Assembly (NCBI RefSeq): GCF_004363305.1
Contig: NZ_SNZA01000001.1
Location: 1,307,507 to 1,371,506 of the forward strand
Origin: Marinomonas communis
GTDB lineage: Bacteria; Pseudomonadota; Gammaproteobacteria; Pseudomonadales; Marinomonadaceae
Direction of reading: 5' to 3'
DNA: 64,000 nucleotides
The notes beneath the pieces were generated by a model. The model was given only the letters and a program-made list of their open reading frames with translations, had not been told where the DNA came from and ran no database searches. Numbering within the stretch: the first letter of the stretch is position 1; each line of letters opens with the position of its first letter. A program made the translations under genes and the position numbers. Below, piece after piece: positions 9,686 to 18,032 of this stretch.

Positions 9686-10897
9686 TTACGCAATGCTTTT
9701 CACATGACTGTATAAACGGTAGCCTGCAATGAGTCCTACCATAGCGAACCCAATCCAAATCAACTCTCTCGGCAAAGAAGACCAAGACAGCAACATCCCT
9801 ATCAGTACATTACCTATAAATGCGGCCAAACCACCGACACACGAATACATCCCGTAATAGCTACCCAGCTCAGATGTAGAGCAAAATTTTGGTACGTAGG
9901 AACCTAGTAATGGGAGAACTAGCATTGAGCCAACACTGAATACAGCAGCGTACAGAATAAAGTTCGCACCTGGGAGGATTGTTGTATTTGGTAAAAACAG
10001 TAAATAAGAGCTCCCCATTAGGACAAGTCCCAAGCCCATCGCTTTAGCACTTCCTATGGTCCGGCTAACCAAACGACTAATAGGTAATTGAAAACATATT
10101 CCTAAAATAGATGAGGTCATAAACACCCAAGTAATCACACTTGAGTCCAATTCTCGCGTTTCAACCTCGTTTGGCAGGGCTAAATACAATTGATGGAAAA
10201 ATAAGTGGAACGCACAGGCACAAGCGATGAACTTTATAAATGCTGTGTTTTGAAGCATGTCTAACCAGTGCTGCCAAAACGCACCTTCGCTGCGGTTGCG
10301 CTTTTCTTGATCGGCCAATTCAGGTAAAAAGCGCCACTGGATTAAGAACAGGCTGAAAAATAAAAGTGCGGCTCCAAAACCCACCCACATAAAGTCTATG
10401 GCCACTAACATAATCCCCAATAGAGGCCCGAGAAACATACCTGATTCACTAGTCCAATTTTGCATGGCAAAAATACGATCGCGACGTATTTGATCAGGTG
10501 CTTCATGTGCCAAATACGCATTACTAGAGGGGGTAAATAACGCACCAGCAAAGCCAGTTAAAAACGCTCCAAGTAACAGTAATGGGAAGTTCGCAGCGAA
10601 GCCTAGCAACCCAAAACCCGCGACCCGAACAAGGCAACCAAGCAAAATAAGCTTTTTATAACCTAAGTAATCGCCTAGGGTTCCCCCCACCAGAAATAAA
10701 CCTTGCTGACTGAGTACTCGTAAGCCAATCACAATCCCCACGTGCCATGGGCTCAGGCCGAGATTCCGTTGCAGATGATCTGCCAGATATGGCAGTAACA
10801 TGTAAAAGCCGAGATTGAAGGTGAAGCCATTGATAACAAGGACACGACTGGCCGCAGATAATGCGCGCCAGTCTGCTAAAAAGTGATTAGCGTTCAT
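9686..10897 (-). CDS. MFS transporter in the iron-type transport operon
   Basis: A 403-residue, 12-helix major facilitator protein. The loop 2-3 motif appears as GGTLGDYLGYKK and motif C-like glycine-rich helices follow; the overall pattern (GLRVLSQQGLFLVGG, then an acidic loop ADQEKRNRS in the centre) resembles MdtH-type multidrug exporters. It is the last gene of the leftward operon permease-ATPase-pseudoazurin-MFS, 8 bases after the pseudoazurin stop. In such a setting it may export or recycle a siderophore or other metal chelator; that is inference from position alone. It ends at a bidirectional terminator. Confidence 0.85.
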   Translation of the reverse strand: MNANHFLADWRALSAASRVLVINGFTFNLGFYMLLPYLADHLQRNLGLSPWHVGIVIGLRVLSQQGLFLVGGTLGDYLGYKKLILLGCLVRVAGFGLLGFAANFPLLLLGAFLTGFAGALFTPSSNAYLAHEAPDQIRRDRIFAMQNWTSESGMFLGPLLGIMLVAIDFMWVGFGAALLFFSLFLIQWRFLPELADQEKRNRSEGAFWQHWLDMLQNTAFIKFIACACAFHLFFHQLYLALPNEVETRELDSSVITWVFMTSSILGICFQLPISRLVSRTIGSAKAMGLGLVLMGSSYLLFLPNTTILPGANFILYAAVFSVGSMLVLPLLGSYVPKFCSTSELGSYYGMYSCVGGLAAFIGNVLIGMLLSWSSLPRELIWIGFAMVGLIAGYRLYSHVKSIA

Positions 10898-10905
10898 GCT
10901 GTGGG

Positions 10906-11370
10906 TTATTTAACCTGCTCTAGGATAGCGTCAACACGCTCAGGGTTGAGAGCGATCTTATTGCGAAATGAAGGGTAAAATTGATCAAGAGACTCTTTAT
11001 TTACCGACTCTCCTACTTGAATCACACCGACCATCCCCATCATCAAGTGTGGTGGGCAATAGTATAAATTCACACCTTCTTCAGTGAGCTCTACGGTATA
11101 AGTCTCATTTAGCTTTGATGACCATGCCTTTTGCTGATCTGGCGTCAAAGCAGAAGCCACATGATGACCTGGTTGAGTGGGAAGGAAAGTAACCGTATCA
11201 CCAACTTGTGCTTGGATGAAATCCGGCTCAAACACCATTGGCCCTTTTTCACCATAGCTTAACATCTGCACTTGCCAGTCTTTAGCAAAGGCAGATGAAC
11301 AAGCTATTGAGGTCATAGCCGCAAAAAGTAGCGATCTAGTTAGCATAAGATGATTCCGGTTTTGATTCAT
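10906..11370 (-). CDS. Pseudoazurin-type blue copper protein
   Basis: A 154-residue secreted cupredoxin. The signal peptide is about residues 1-29 (ending SSAFA). The mature part shows the pseudoazurin pattern: MVFEPDFIQAQVGDTVTF, the first copper ligand His in GHHVAS, then YYCPPHLMMGMVGV, giving Cys, His and Met ligands with pseudoazurin spacing. These proteins shuttle electrons in the periplasm, classically to nitrite or nitrous oxide reductase, none of which is nearby. The ATG at 11370 has AAGGAGT at ideal spacing and overlaps the end of the upstream ATPase gene by 35 bases, so it is clearly part of the Fur-type transporter operon. Its role there is unknown; see findings. Confidence 0.9.
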   Translation of the reverse strand: MNQNRNHLMLTRSLLFAAMTSIACSSAFAKDWQVQMLSYGEKGPMVFEPDFIQAQVGDTVTFLPTQPGHHVASALTPDQQKAWSSKLNETYTVELTEEGVNLYYCPPHLMMGMVGVIQVGESVNKESLDQFYPSFRNKIALNPERVDAILEQVK

Positions 11371-12169
11371 TTAAAGACTCCTTCATACTGACATAGGCGT
11401 GTGCACCACGTCTTTGTGTACGTATGAAAGGCACGCCTAGACTATCTAATTGCACATCCGCTTTAACCCCGTACACATCCTCCACCATAGCAGGTGTTAT
11501 AACATCTTTCGGCGCACCCTGCGCAACCACTTTTCCACCTTTTAGCACCAATAAATTGTCCGCATATTGTGCTGCCAGGTTCAGGTCGTGAAGAATCATT
11601 AGGGATACCCAGCCCTTTTGCTTTGTCTGTTGATCTAAGTGATCTAACAGAACTTGCTGAAAATGTAGGTCCAAAGCACTCACCGGCTCATCCAGCATTA
11701 AAATCTTGGGTTTACGCATTAAGGCCTGGGCGAATAGGATCATCTGACATTGACCCCCGCTCAAAGTTCGCACATCACGGTTTGCCAAATGCAACAGACC
11801 AATTTGATCTAATGCTTGCAACGCCTCTTCTAACAGCTGATCACCAAGTTTAAGCGACAAAGCATTTAACTGGCCAAGCAGAACGACTTCTAAAACCGTT
11901 AAACCGACATCTAAGCGAATGTCTTGTGGCATATAACCAAATTGGGTACGCCAAGTAGATAGCGTTGCTTTAGTCAAAGGAGCCCCCTCAAAAGACACTT
12001 GCCCCTTTTGAGGCTGAATATCGCCAAATAGCGTCTTTAACAAGGTGCTTTTACCGGTGCCATTAGGGCCAATAATGACATGGGTTTTGCTGGCTTCTAA
12101 TTCGAAGCTCATGTTGTCTGCTAACACTAGGTCATCAAACGATAAATCCAGGTTCTCAACTTTTAACAT
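11336..12169 (-). CDS. FecE/FepC-type ABC transporter ATPase
   Basis: A 277-residue cytoplasmic ATPase for a type II (vitamin B12/iron-siderophore) importer. It has Walker A GPNGTGKST (residues 34-42), the signature LSGGQ, Walker B ILMLDEP, and the H-loop ILHD. The C-terminal end (QGAPKDVITPAMVEDVYGV) is the usual FecE/FhuC tail. It starts 2 bases after the permease stop codon, and its own end overlaps the pseudoazurin gene. With the permease and the divergent binding protein it makes a full importer, probably for ferric siderophore or haem-like iron complexes given the Fur-like site upstream. Confidence 0.95.
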   Translation of the reverse strand: MLKVENLDLSFDDLVLADNMSFELEASKTHVIIGPNGTGKSTLLKTLFGDIQPQKGQVSFEGAPLTKATLSTWRTQFGYMPQDIRLDVGLTVLEVVLLGQLNALSLKLGDQLLEEALQALDQIGLLHLANRDVRTLSGGQCQMILFAQALMRKPKILMLDEPVSALDLHFQQVLLDHLDQQTKQKGWVSLMILHDLNLAAQYADNLLVLKGGKVVAQGAPKDVITPAMVEDVYGVKADVQLDSLGVPFIRTQRRGAHAYVSMKESLNESKPESSYAN

Positions 12170-12171
12170 CG

Positions 12172-13227
12172 TTATCGCCTCTTACCGATGATCAGCCAAA
12201 AGAAAAATGGCACGCCTATGATTGCAGTGACAATGCCTATCGGAAATAGAGCACCAGGAACAATAACCTTGGAAAGTACAGAAGCACTTGAGAGCAAAAA
12301 CGCCCCCACCACAAATGACAATGGTAGGAAGTAGCGTTGATCTTCACCCACTAGCATTCTTGCAATGTTGGGAGCAACAATCCCTATAAAGCCAATAATC
12401 CCCACAAAACTGGTCGCTGTCGCCGTCATAATAGCAACCAAGATAAGGGTTTTTAATCGCAGCCTAGTGACATTAACCCCCAAGCTTTTTGCTCGCTCTT
12501 CTCCTAAGCGAAGTGCAGTCAGTTTCCAAGAGTCTTTTAGCAAAACAGCCATGCAAGCAAAGGTCACTACTGCAGTAATGGTTACATTGGTCCAGTTAGC
12601 TTTAGTTAAACTGCCGAATAACCAGAACAAGATCTGTTGGCTTAATTCAGGGGAAGAGACAAACTGAACCAAAGACAGTAATGACTGGAATAAAAACAGC
12701 AATGCGATACCGGCTAAGATAAGCTGCCCCGAGGTAATATGGCGCATCATCGCCAAGCCAAATAATAGGCTTGCTGACAACATACAACATACGAAGGCGC
12801 CGATTGGTACCGCAATTTGAGAACTCAGGCCTAGCGAGCCGATGTACAGCATCAATGCGGCCCCGAACCCCGCCGCCGCAGCCATGCCAAGCGTATAAGG
12901 GCTCGCCATAGGGTTATTTAATAAGGTCTGCATTTCAGCGCCCCCAACACCTAGGGAGCCGCCGACAATAATGGCCATTAAAGCAATCGGTAAACGAAGA
13001 TTTGTGACAATCACTTCTGTAGTACGTGCTACCTCAACCGGGGCACCCAGTTTGTTTAACAAGGCATCGGTCACATCGCCAAGGTCAAGCAAAGACGGTC
13101 CAGTTGCGATATCAAAAATAAATGAACAGAGCAGTAATATAAGCAGTGCAGATAGCACGAACCAACGACGCTTTTCAGAACGCCTCTGCGAGTCCAGTGC
13201 TTCGGCAATCATAATGGAATGTTGCAT
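12172..13227 (-). CDS. FecCD family ABC transporter permease
   Basis: A 351-residue permease with about ten membrane helices, of normal length for the BtuC/FecCD family. Family stretches include GPSLLDLGDV in the periplasmic N-terminal loop, RLPIALMAIIVGGSLGVGGAEMQTLLNNPMASPYTLGM, and near the end GFIGIVAPNIARMLVGEDQRYFLPLSFVVGA, the part that contacts the ATPase. First gene of the leftward operon; its promoter must lie in 13228-13442, which carries a candidate Fur box. The substrate is probably an iron complex; B12 is less likely because no btuB or B12 riboswitch is seen. Confidence 0.95.
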   Translation of the reverse strand: MQHSIMIAEALDSQRRSEKRRWFVLSALLILLLCSFIFDIATGPSLLDLGDVTDALLNKLGAPVEVARTTEVIVTNLRLPIALMAIIVGGSLGVGGAEMQTLLNNPMASPYTLGMAAAAGFGAALMLYIGSLGLSSQIAVPIGAFVCCMLSASLLFGLAMMRHITSGQLILAGIALLFLFQSLLSLVQFVSSPELSQQILFWLFGSLTKANWTNVTITAVVTFACMAVLLKDSWKLTALRLGEERAKSLGVNVTRLRLKTLILVAIMTATATSFVGIIGFIGIVAPNIARMLVGEDQRYFLPLSFVVGAFLLSSASVLSKVIVPGALFPIGIVTAIIGVPFFFWLIIGKRR

Positions 13228-13328
13228 GAGTCTTTAGTCTATTAAGAGATCCGTTTGCCGTAGGTAATCATATACCTCTTGGGAGAACACAAACCATCTC
13301 ATGCTATGTTGCTGCACATATAATCAAA

Positions 13329-13343
13329 TGATAATGATTTGCA
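13329..13343. promoter_or_regulatory. Candidate Fur box between divergent iron-transport genes
   Basis: TGATAATGATTTGCA matches the 7-1-7 Fur consensus (TGATAAT, one base, ATTATCA) fully in the left half and in five of seven bases in the right half. It lies between the divergent permease and binding protein genes, where a repressor could shut both. Supported by sequence match and context only. Confidence 0.65.
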
Positions 13344-13442
13344 GAAACATTTTAAATAACTGTAGAATGCGCCACAAGGAATAAATGGTATTTCTAGTCA
13401 ATGGAATTGCTGATTTAGGGTTTTGAAACAAAGGAAAACACT

Positions 13443-14528
13443 ATGCTGCCGAAAATCACGGCTTTTTCTACTTTACTGCTTACGTCTTCAATCTGTTTGG
13501 CACAAGATGTCACCGTGACAGACATTCTAGACCGCCAAGTCACATTTGATGCGCCAGCTAAACGTGTTGTAGTCGGCTTTTACCCAGAAGACTACATGGC
13601 GATTGGTACTGAAGCAGCTTATGACCATGTGGTTGGTATGTCTAAATACATTTGGCAAGCACGCCCAGCGAACTGGGAAATGTACCTAGAACACCGCCCT
13701 TCTCTAGATGAGATCCCAGGAATCGGCCGAGTAGATACAAAAACGTTTTCTGTGGAAAAAGTCATCAGCTTAAACCCTGATTTAATCATGCTAGCGGATT
13801 GGCAATACAAGGGCCTAGGAAGCGACATCGAACGACTAGAAAATGCTGGTATTCCGGTCATCGTAGTGGACTACAATGCACAAACCCTTGAACGCCATGT
13901 AAAAAGCACTGAAATTATTGGCGTCATTACAGGTCAAGAAGAGCGTGCTAAAAAAATTGCGGATGAATACACGCAAAACCTTAGCATGATTCAAACGCGT
14001 ATTGAGCAAGCGAATCTTCCTAAACCGACGGTTTACACCGAGTACGGTGCAGCGGGCGTTAATGAGATTGGCTACACATTTGGTAAAAATATGTGGGGCG
14101 CTATTTCCACTATGGCTGGCGGCGACAACATTTCAGCACCTTACGTTGAATGGTGGGGAAAACTAAACCCTGAGCAAATCCTTGCTGCCAACCCCGACGT
14201 AATCGTTATGACAGGATATGAAACTGGCTCTGGTGATGATGCAATGGTTATGGGTCAAGGCGTTGATGCGGATCTAACCAAGTCTCGACTAGCAGGTTTC
14301 AAAGATCGTACTGGTTGGTCTAGCTTATCAGCGGTAGAAAATGATCGTATGTATGGGGCCTACCACGGTGCAGTGCGATCTATCTTAGACGGTCCGATGA
14401 TCCAGTTTTATGCTCAAGTGCTTTACCCTGATCTGTTTACAGATCTTAACCCTGAGCAAGCTTACTTAGACTTCTATAAAAAATACCTACCAGTTATGCC
14501 TACAGGCACCTTCGTGACAGGCCTTTAA
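13443..14528 (+). CDS. Periplasmic iron-complex binding protein (FepB-like)
   Basis: A 361-residue periplasmic binding protein of the TroA/FepB fold, partner of the divergent permease and ATPase. The signal peptide ends at ICLA; the mature part begins with VTDILDRQVTFDAPAKRVVV, the usual opening of iron-siderophore binding proteins, then LNPDLIMLADW and LAANPDVIVMTGY, the paired strands of the two lobes joined by a long helix. It lacks a lipobox Cys, so it is probably soluble. AAGGAAAACACT precedes the ATG. No TonB-dependent receptor is in the window, so the ligand remains open. Confidence 0.9.
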   Translation: MLPKITAFSTLLLTSSICLAQDVTVTDILDRQVTFDAPAKRVVVGFYPEDYMAIGTEAAYDHVVGMSKYIWQARPANWEMYLEHRPSLDEIPGIGRVDTKTFSVEKVISLNPDLIMLADWQYKGLGSDIERLENAGIPVIVVDYNAQTLERHVKSTEIIGVITGQEERAKKIADEYTQNLSMIQTRIEQANLPKPTVYTEYGAAGVNEIGYTFGKNMWGAISTMAGGDNISAPYVEWWGKLNPEQILAANPDVIVMTGYETGSGDDAMVMGQGVDADLTKSRLAGFKDRTGWSSLSAVENDRMYGAYHGAVRSILDGPMIQFYAQVLYPDLFTDLNPEQAYLDFYKKYLPVMPTGTFVTGL

Positions 14529-14532
14529 ATAC

Positions 14533-14573
14533 TTTGCCTTGGCTGAGCGCTCCCTTGCTCAGTCAAGGCAAAA
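14533..14573 (+). terminator. Terminator-like hairpin after the binding protein gene
   Basis: A long stem (GCCTTGgCTGAGC with GCTCAGtCAAGGC) a few bases after the stop. The trailing sequence is A-rich with only a short T run, so termination strength is uncertain. Confidence 0.6.
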
Positions 14574-14684
14574 ATCCTTTCCAAACAATATTGTACGTCA
14601 TAAAAATGACATTAAACTCACACGTAACTGAAAAAGAACCTCGTTAAGTTATTTGAAATTTTTATAACTTTCCTTGGAGTCTTT

Positions 14685-16859
14685 ATGTTACGTCACGGTT
14701 TTAAACGTACTCTGTTAGCGTCATGCTTACTGTCAGCAGCTTTCTCGGTACAAGCAGATTCTTTCCAGCGTATAGCAAGTTTTCCAGTAGCCAAAAATCT
14801 TGGACCTCATACTTTGGAAACTGAAACGTCTGCTGAAATCATCACTGCAACCGCTGACGGTAATACGTTAATCTACTCCGACAGCCCTCTTGGCGGCATT
14901 GGATTTGTCGATATCAAAAATGCGAAACACCCTAAAGCCAAAGGCTTCCTAGACTTAAATGGCGAACCGACTTCGGTTGCTACCGTTGGTAAATGGGTCG
15001 TAGCGGGGGTTAACACTTCTGAAAGCTACACAAAACCAAGCGGCTACCTTGCGATTGCAGACGTTGCATCGCAAAAAGTGATACAGCACTGTGAGTTAGG
15101 CGGTCAACCGGACTCTGTAGCGGTTTCAAAAGATGGTCGCTATATTGCGGTCGCAATTGAGAATGAGCGTGATGAGGACCTTAATGACGGTGCCATCCCT
15201 CAGCTCCCAGCTGGCTACGTGGTCATTATCGAATTCGACCAAGCCTCCGGTACATGTCAGAAAACACATAACATTCCTCTAACGGGTCTTGCCGACATTG
15301 CGCCAACAGATCCTGAACCTGAATTTGTCGCGTTTAATGACCACAATGAAGTGGTCATTACCCTGCAAGAAAATAACCATATTGTTATTGTTGATGCGAA
15401 AACAGCGAAAGTGACCAATCACTTCAGTGCTGGTGAAGTTGATCTGTCAAATATTGATATTAACAAGGATGGAGCACTGACATTCGCAAGCTCTCTAAAG
15501 GCGGTAAAACGTGAGCCCGATGCCGTTAAATGGTTAGACAACGATCGTTTCGTGATTGCAAACGAAGGGGACTATCAAGGTGGCGCCCGAGGTTTTACGA
15601 TTTTTAATAAACAAGGTGAAGTGCTGTTTGAAAGCGGAGCAAGCTTTGAACATGAAGTTGTTCGTGTTGGCCATTACCCAGGAAAACGTTCTGGTAAGAA
15701 AGGCTCAGAGCCAGAAGGCTTAGAAGTCGGTCGATTCAACGGCCAAACTTATATCTTTGTGATGTCTGAACGGGGTTCTGTTGTGGGTGTTTACAAAGAC
15801 ACTGGAGCAGTTCCAGAGTTAGTACAAATGTTGCCATCCGGCATTGCACCAGAATCGGCAATCGCCATCCCATCTCGTAACCTGATCGCCACGGCGAACG
15901 AGAAAGATCTGATCGAAGATAAAGGTCCACGTTCACACGTGATGCTATATCAGCTGGACGACAAAGCACCAAGTTACCCGCAGATCCAATCTAACCTTGA
16001 TAAATCTGGCGCACCGATTGGTTGGGGAGCCTTATCAGGTCTTGCAGCGGATCCCAAACAAGCAGGTAAGCTGTACGCTGTCAGCGATAGTTTCTACAGT
16101 AGTCAGCCTGCGATTTTTACCATTGATGCCACACAAGCTCCGGCACAAATCACCAATAAGCTTGTGGTCACACGTGATGGCAAACCAGCTGAAAAGCTTG
16201 ACCTTGAAGGCATTGTTGCCGATCCCAAAGGAGGCTTCTGGTTAGCCTCTGAAGGTAATGAGAAAAAAGAAGTTCCTCATGCTATCTATCATGTAGCAGA
16301 GTCTGGAGAAATTGATCAAACCATTCCATTCCCAGCGGAGCTGCTTGAGAACCAAGAACGCTTTGGTGCCGAAGGTATTACTCTTGTTGACGATCTGCTA
16401 TGGATTGCGGTCCAAAGACCTTGGAAAGATGACCCTAAAACAGCAAGCAAACTTCTCAAGTATGATCTAAACAGTCAGCAATGGTCTGCCGCGCATTATC
16501 CACTAGAGGAAGCGAAGCAAGGCTGGATGGGACTGTCAGAAATCACCGCGCATAATGGTCACTTTTACATTCTTGAGCGTGACAACCAACTGGCTGAAAG
16601 CGCGAAAGTGAAACGTCTATATAAAGTAGAAATTTCGAGTATCAAAACAGCGAAACTGGGGCAAGAACTGCCTACTGTGAGCAAAGAGCTAATATACGAT
16701 TTCTTGCCAGAGCTTAAAGCACAAAATGGTGTCGTAGTGGATAAGATCGAAGGCTTTACGATAGATGCCAACAATATCGGTTACGCAGTAACAGACAACG
16801 ATGGTGTTGACGACAGTACAGGTGAAACGTTCTTTTTCAAGGTAGATAAATTTAAGTAA
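14685..16859 (+). CDS. Secreted esterase-like phytase-family protein
   Basis: A 724-residue exported protein. After a signal peptide (ending SVQA) the N-terminal half is a YncE-like beta-propeller (EIITATADGNTLIYSD, GEPTSVATVGKWVVAGVNTSESY, GGQPDSVAVSKDGRYIAVAIENERDEDLND), and the C-terminal half resembles the esterase-like phytase domain (LDLEGIVADPKGGFWLASEGN, WMGLSEITAHNGHFYILERDNQ, and a closing DNDGVDDSTGET). Members are called esterase-like or phytase-like; the enzymatic activity is not well established and may be on phosphate esters. TTGGAG precedes the ATG. It lies after the iron-type binding protein but with its own leader, so joint regulation is uncertain. Confidence 0.82.
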   Translation: MLRHGFKRTLLASCLLSAAFSVQADSFQRIASFPVAKNLGPHTLETETSAEIITATADGNTLIYSDSPLGGIGFVDIKNAKHPKAKGFLDLNGEPTSVATVGKWVVAGVNTSESYTKPSGYLAIADVASQKVIQHCELGGQPDSVAVSKDGRYIAVAIENERDEDLNDGAIPQLPAGYVVIIEFDQASGTCQKTHNIPLTGLADIAPTDPEPEFVAFNDHNEVVITLQENNHIVIVDAKTAKVTNHFSAGEVDLSNIDINKDGALTFASSLKAVKREPDAVKWLDNDRFVIANEGDYQGGARGFTIFNKQGEVLFESGASFEHEVVRVGHYPGKRSGKKGSEPEGLEVGRFNGQTYIFVMSERGSVVGVYKDTGAVPELVQMLPSGIAPESAIAIPSRNLIATANEKDLIEDKGPRSHVMLYQLDDKAPSYPQIQSNLDKSGAPIGWGALSGLAADPKQAGKLYAVSDSFYSSQPAIFTIDATQAPAQITNKLVVTRDGKPAEKLDLEGIVADPKGGFWLASEGNEKKEVPHAIYHVAESGEIDQTIPFPAELLENQERFGAEGITLVDDLLWIAVQRPWKDDPKTASKLLKYDLNSQQWSAAHYPLEEAKQGWMGLSEITAHNGHFYILERDNQLAESAKVKRLYKVEISSIKTAKLGQELPTVSKELIYDFLPELKAQNGVVVDKIEGFTIDANNIGYAVTDNDGVDDSTGETFFFKVDKFK

Positions 16860-16867
16860 GGCTAGTT

Positions 16868-16899
16868 AAAAAATGGCGCTCAAACGAGCGCCATTTTTT
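16868..16899. terminator. Bidirectional terminator
   Basis: A 13-bp stem AAAAAATGGCGCT / AGCGCCATTTTTT with a short loop, between the convergent phytase-like gene and the DUF2789 gene. The right arm contains the stop codon of the DUF2789 gene. Confidence 0.85.
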
Positions 16900-17131
16900 A
16901 GGCTCTAAGTAATGAGTCAAGCTGCTCAACGGCGTCATTCCAAGGCGAAGAAGGCTCTTTCCATTGCTTAATTTTATCTGCTTGTACCGCATCCCATTCA
17001 GGCGCTTCCCAAAGCTCTAAATTACTAGGAATCGGGGCTATGCTCACGACAAGCATTTCAATGCTTCGTTCCGAACCCTCTAGCCCTAATTGTTCGACCA
17101 GATGGACCAAGGAAAATAAATGAGTCTCCAT
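16898..17131 (-). CDS. DUF2789 family small protein
   Basis: A 77-residue acidic cytoplasmic protein. It fits the DUF2789 pattern METHxxSLxxLxxQLGL near the start, the central LELWEAPEWDAVQADKIKQ, and the closing WNDAVEQLDSLLRA. Family function is unknown. The longer frame starts at a TTG (17143); the ATG at 17131, directly after GGAGG with good spacing, is preferred and gives the typical METH beginning. It is monocistronic and convergent with the phytase-like gene. Confidence 0.75.
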   Translation of the reverse strand: METHLFSLVHLVEQLGLEGSERSIEMLVVSIAPIPSNLELWEAPEWDAVQADKIKQWKEPSSPWNDAVEQLDSLLRA

Positions 17132-17225
17132 ATCGACCTCCAAAAAGGAGTTGATTATTTGATCAGTTATTTAAAGCCTAGCTTAATTAAAACCATAGCG
17201 CTACGAGATGAAAGAGGAACATTTG

Positions 17226-17882
17226 CTAAGCTTTCGCAAAGTTTGAAAGCGCTACGTCAACAGCCTCATCGCCATCCGTCAATTCAATAATTTCACGTCG
17301 TATAAGCGGTAAATCAATTAAACTCGCTAAAACCTTGGCCACATTACCACGCTTCACCGTACCGTAAGGGATGGCTTTTCCAAGGCTGACAGCCCCATCT
17401 CCTTCTTCATCGAGTAATGTACCGGGTCGAACGATAACCCAATCAAGACTTGTAGCAGCAACTTCAGCATCTGCTTGCTTTTTCACTTCCATGTAAAACT
17501 CAAAACCTTCCCCCAAATCTTTTTTTCTCCCAGCTTCAGGGAAAGCAGAAACTAAATACAAACGACGAATATTGTTTCGTTTCATTGCCTCAATGACTTT
17601 TACGGGACCGTCACCATCTATTGCTTGAGTGCGATCTAAACCACTGCCTGCAGCGCCTGCCGAAAAAACAACGACATCATGACCCGCCATTAAATCAGAC
17701 AGCTCTTCCACACTGATATCAATAATGTCTCCGTTGACACTGGCTACTTGGTTTTGCTGGTACCAATTATCATTAGCGCTACTGCGACTCAGCCCGGTCA
17801 CATTATGACCCGCGGACACCAGCATTGGGCCCAAGCGTTTACCGATTTTTCCCGTTGCACCGATTACAAATACATTAGACAT
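17226..17882 (-). CDS. NAD(P)-binding SDR-like protein (NmrA/YwnB type)
   Basis: A 218-residue atypical short-chain dehydrogenase-like protein. The Rossmann glycine motif is at the start (VFVIGATGKIGKRLGPMLVSAGHNVTGLSR), with DVVVFSAGAAGSG and YLVSAFPEA following, and the typical LDWVIVRPGTLLDEEGDG segment. No clear Ser-Tyr-Lys catalytic triad is visible, as usual in this group, whose members act as redox sensors or reductases. Preceded by a GGAGG-like sequence (GGAGGCGAT). Function is not predictable from its neighbours. Confidence 0.85.
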   Translation of the reverse strand: MSNVFVIGATGKIGKRLGPMLVSAGHNVTGLSRSSANDNWYQQNQVASVNGDIIDISVEELSDLMAGHDVVVFSAGAAGSGLDRTQAIDGDGPVKVIEAMKRNNIRRLYLVSAFPEAGRKKDLGEGFEFYMEVKKQADAEVAATSLDWVIVRPGTLLDEEGDGAVSLGKAIPYGTVKRGNVAKVLASLIDLPLIRREIIELTDGDEAVDVALSNFAKA

Positions 17883-17985
17883 ATCGCCTCCAAATCACTA
17901 AAAACATTAGCTTTATTAAAGCAGCCCCTGATCTGGAACGTGCGCAAGAAAAGACAAAACAATATGGAGTCTTAAGGCTCAGAAA

Positions 17986-18013
17986 ACACAAAAGCCACCC
18001 GAAGATGGCTTTT
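17986..18013 (-). terminator. Terminator after the HBM chemoreceptor gene
   Basis: On the minus strand an 8-bp stem AAAAGCCA / TGGCTTTT around a short loop, followed by GTGTTTT, about 20 bases past the stop codon. Confidence 0.7.
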
Positions 18014-18032
18014 AGACAAACCGAATGATTCA

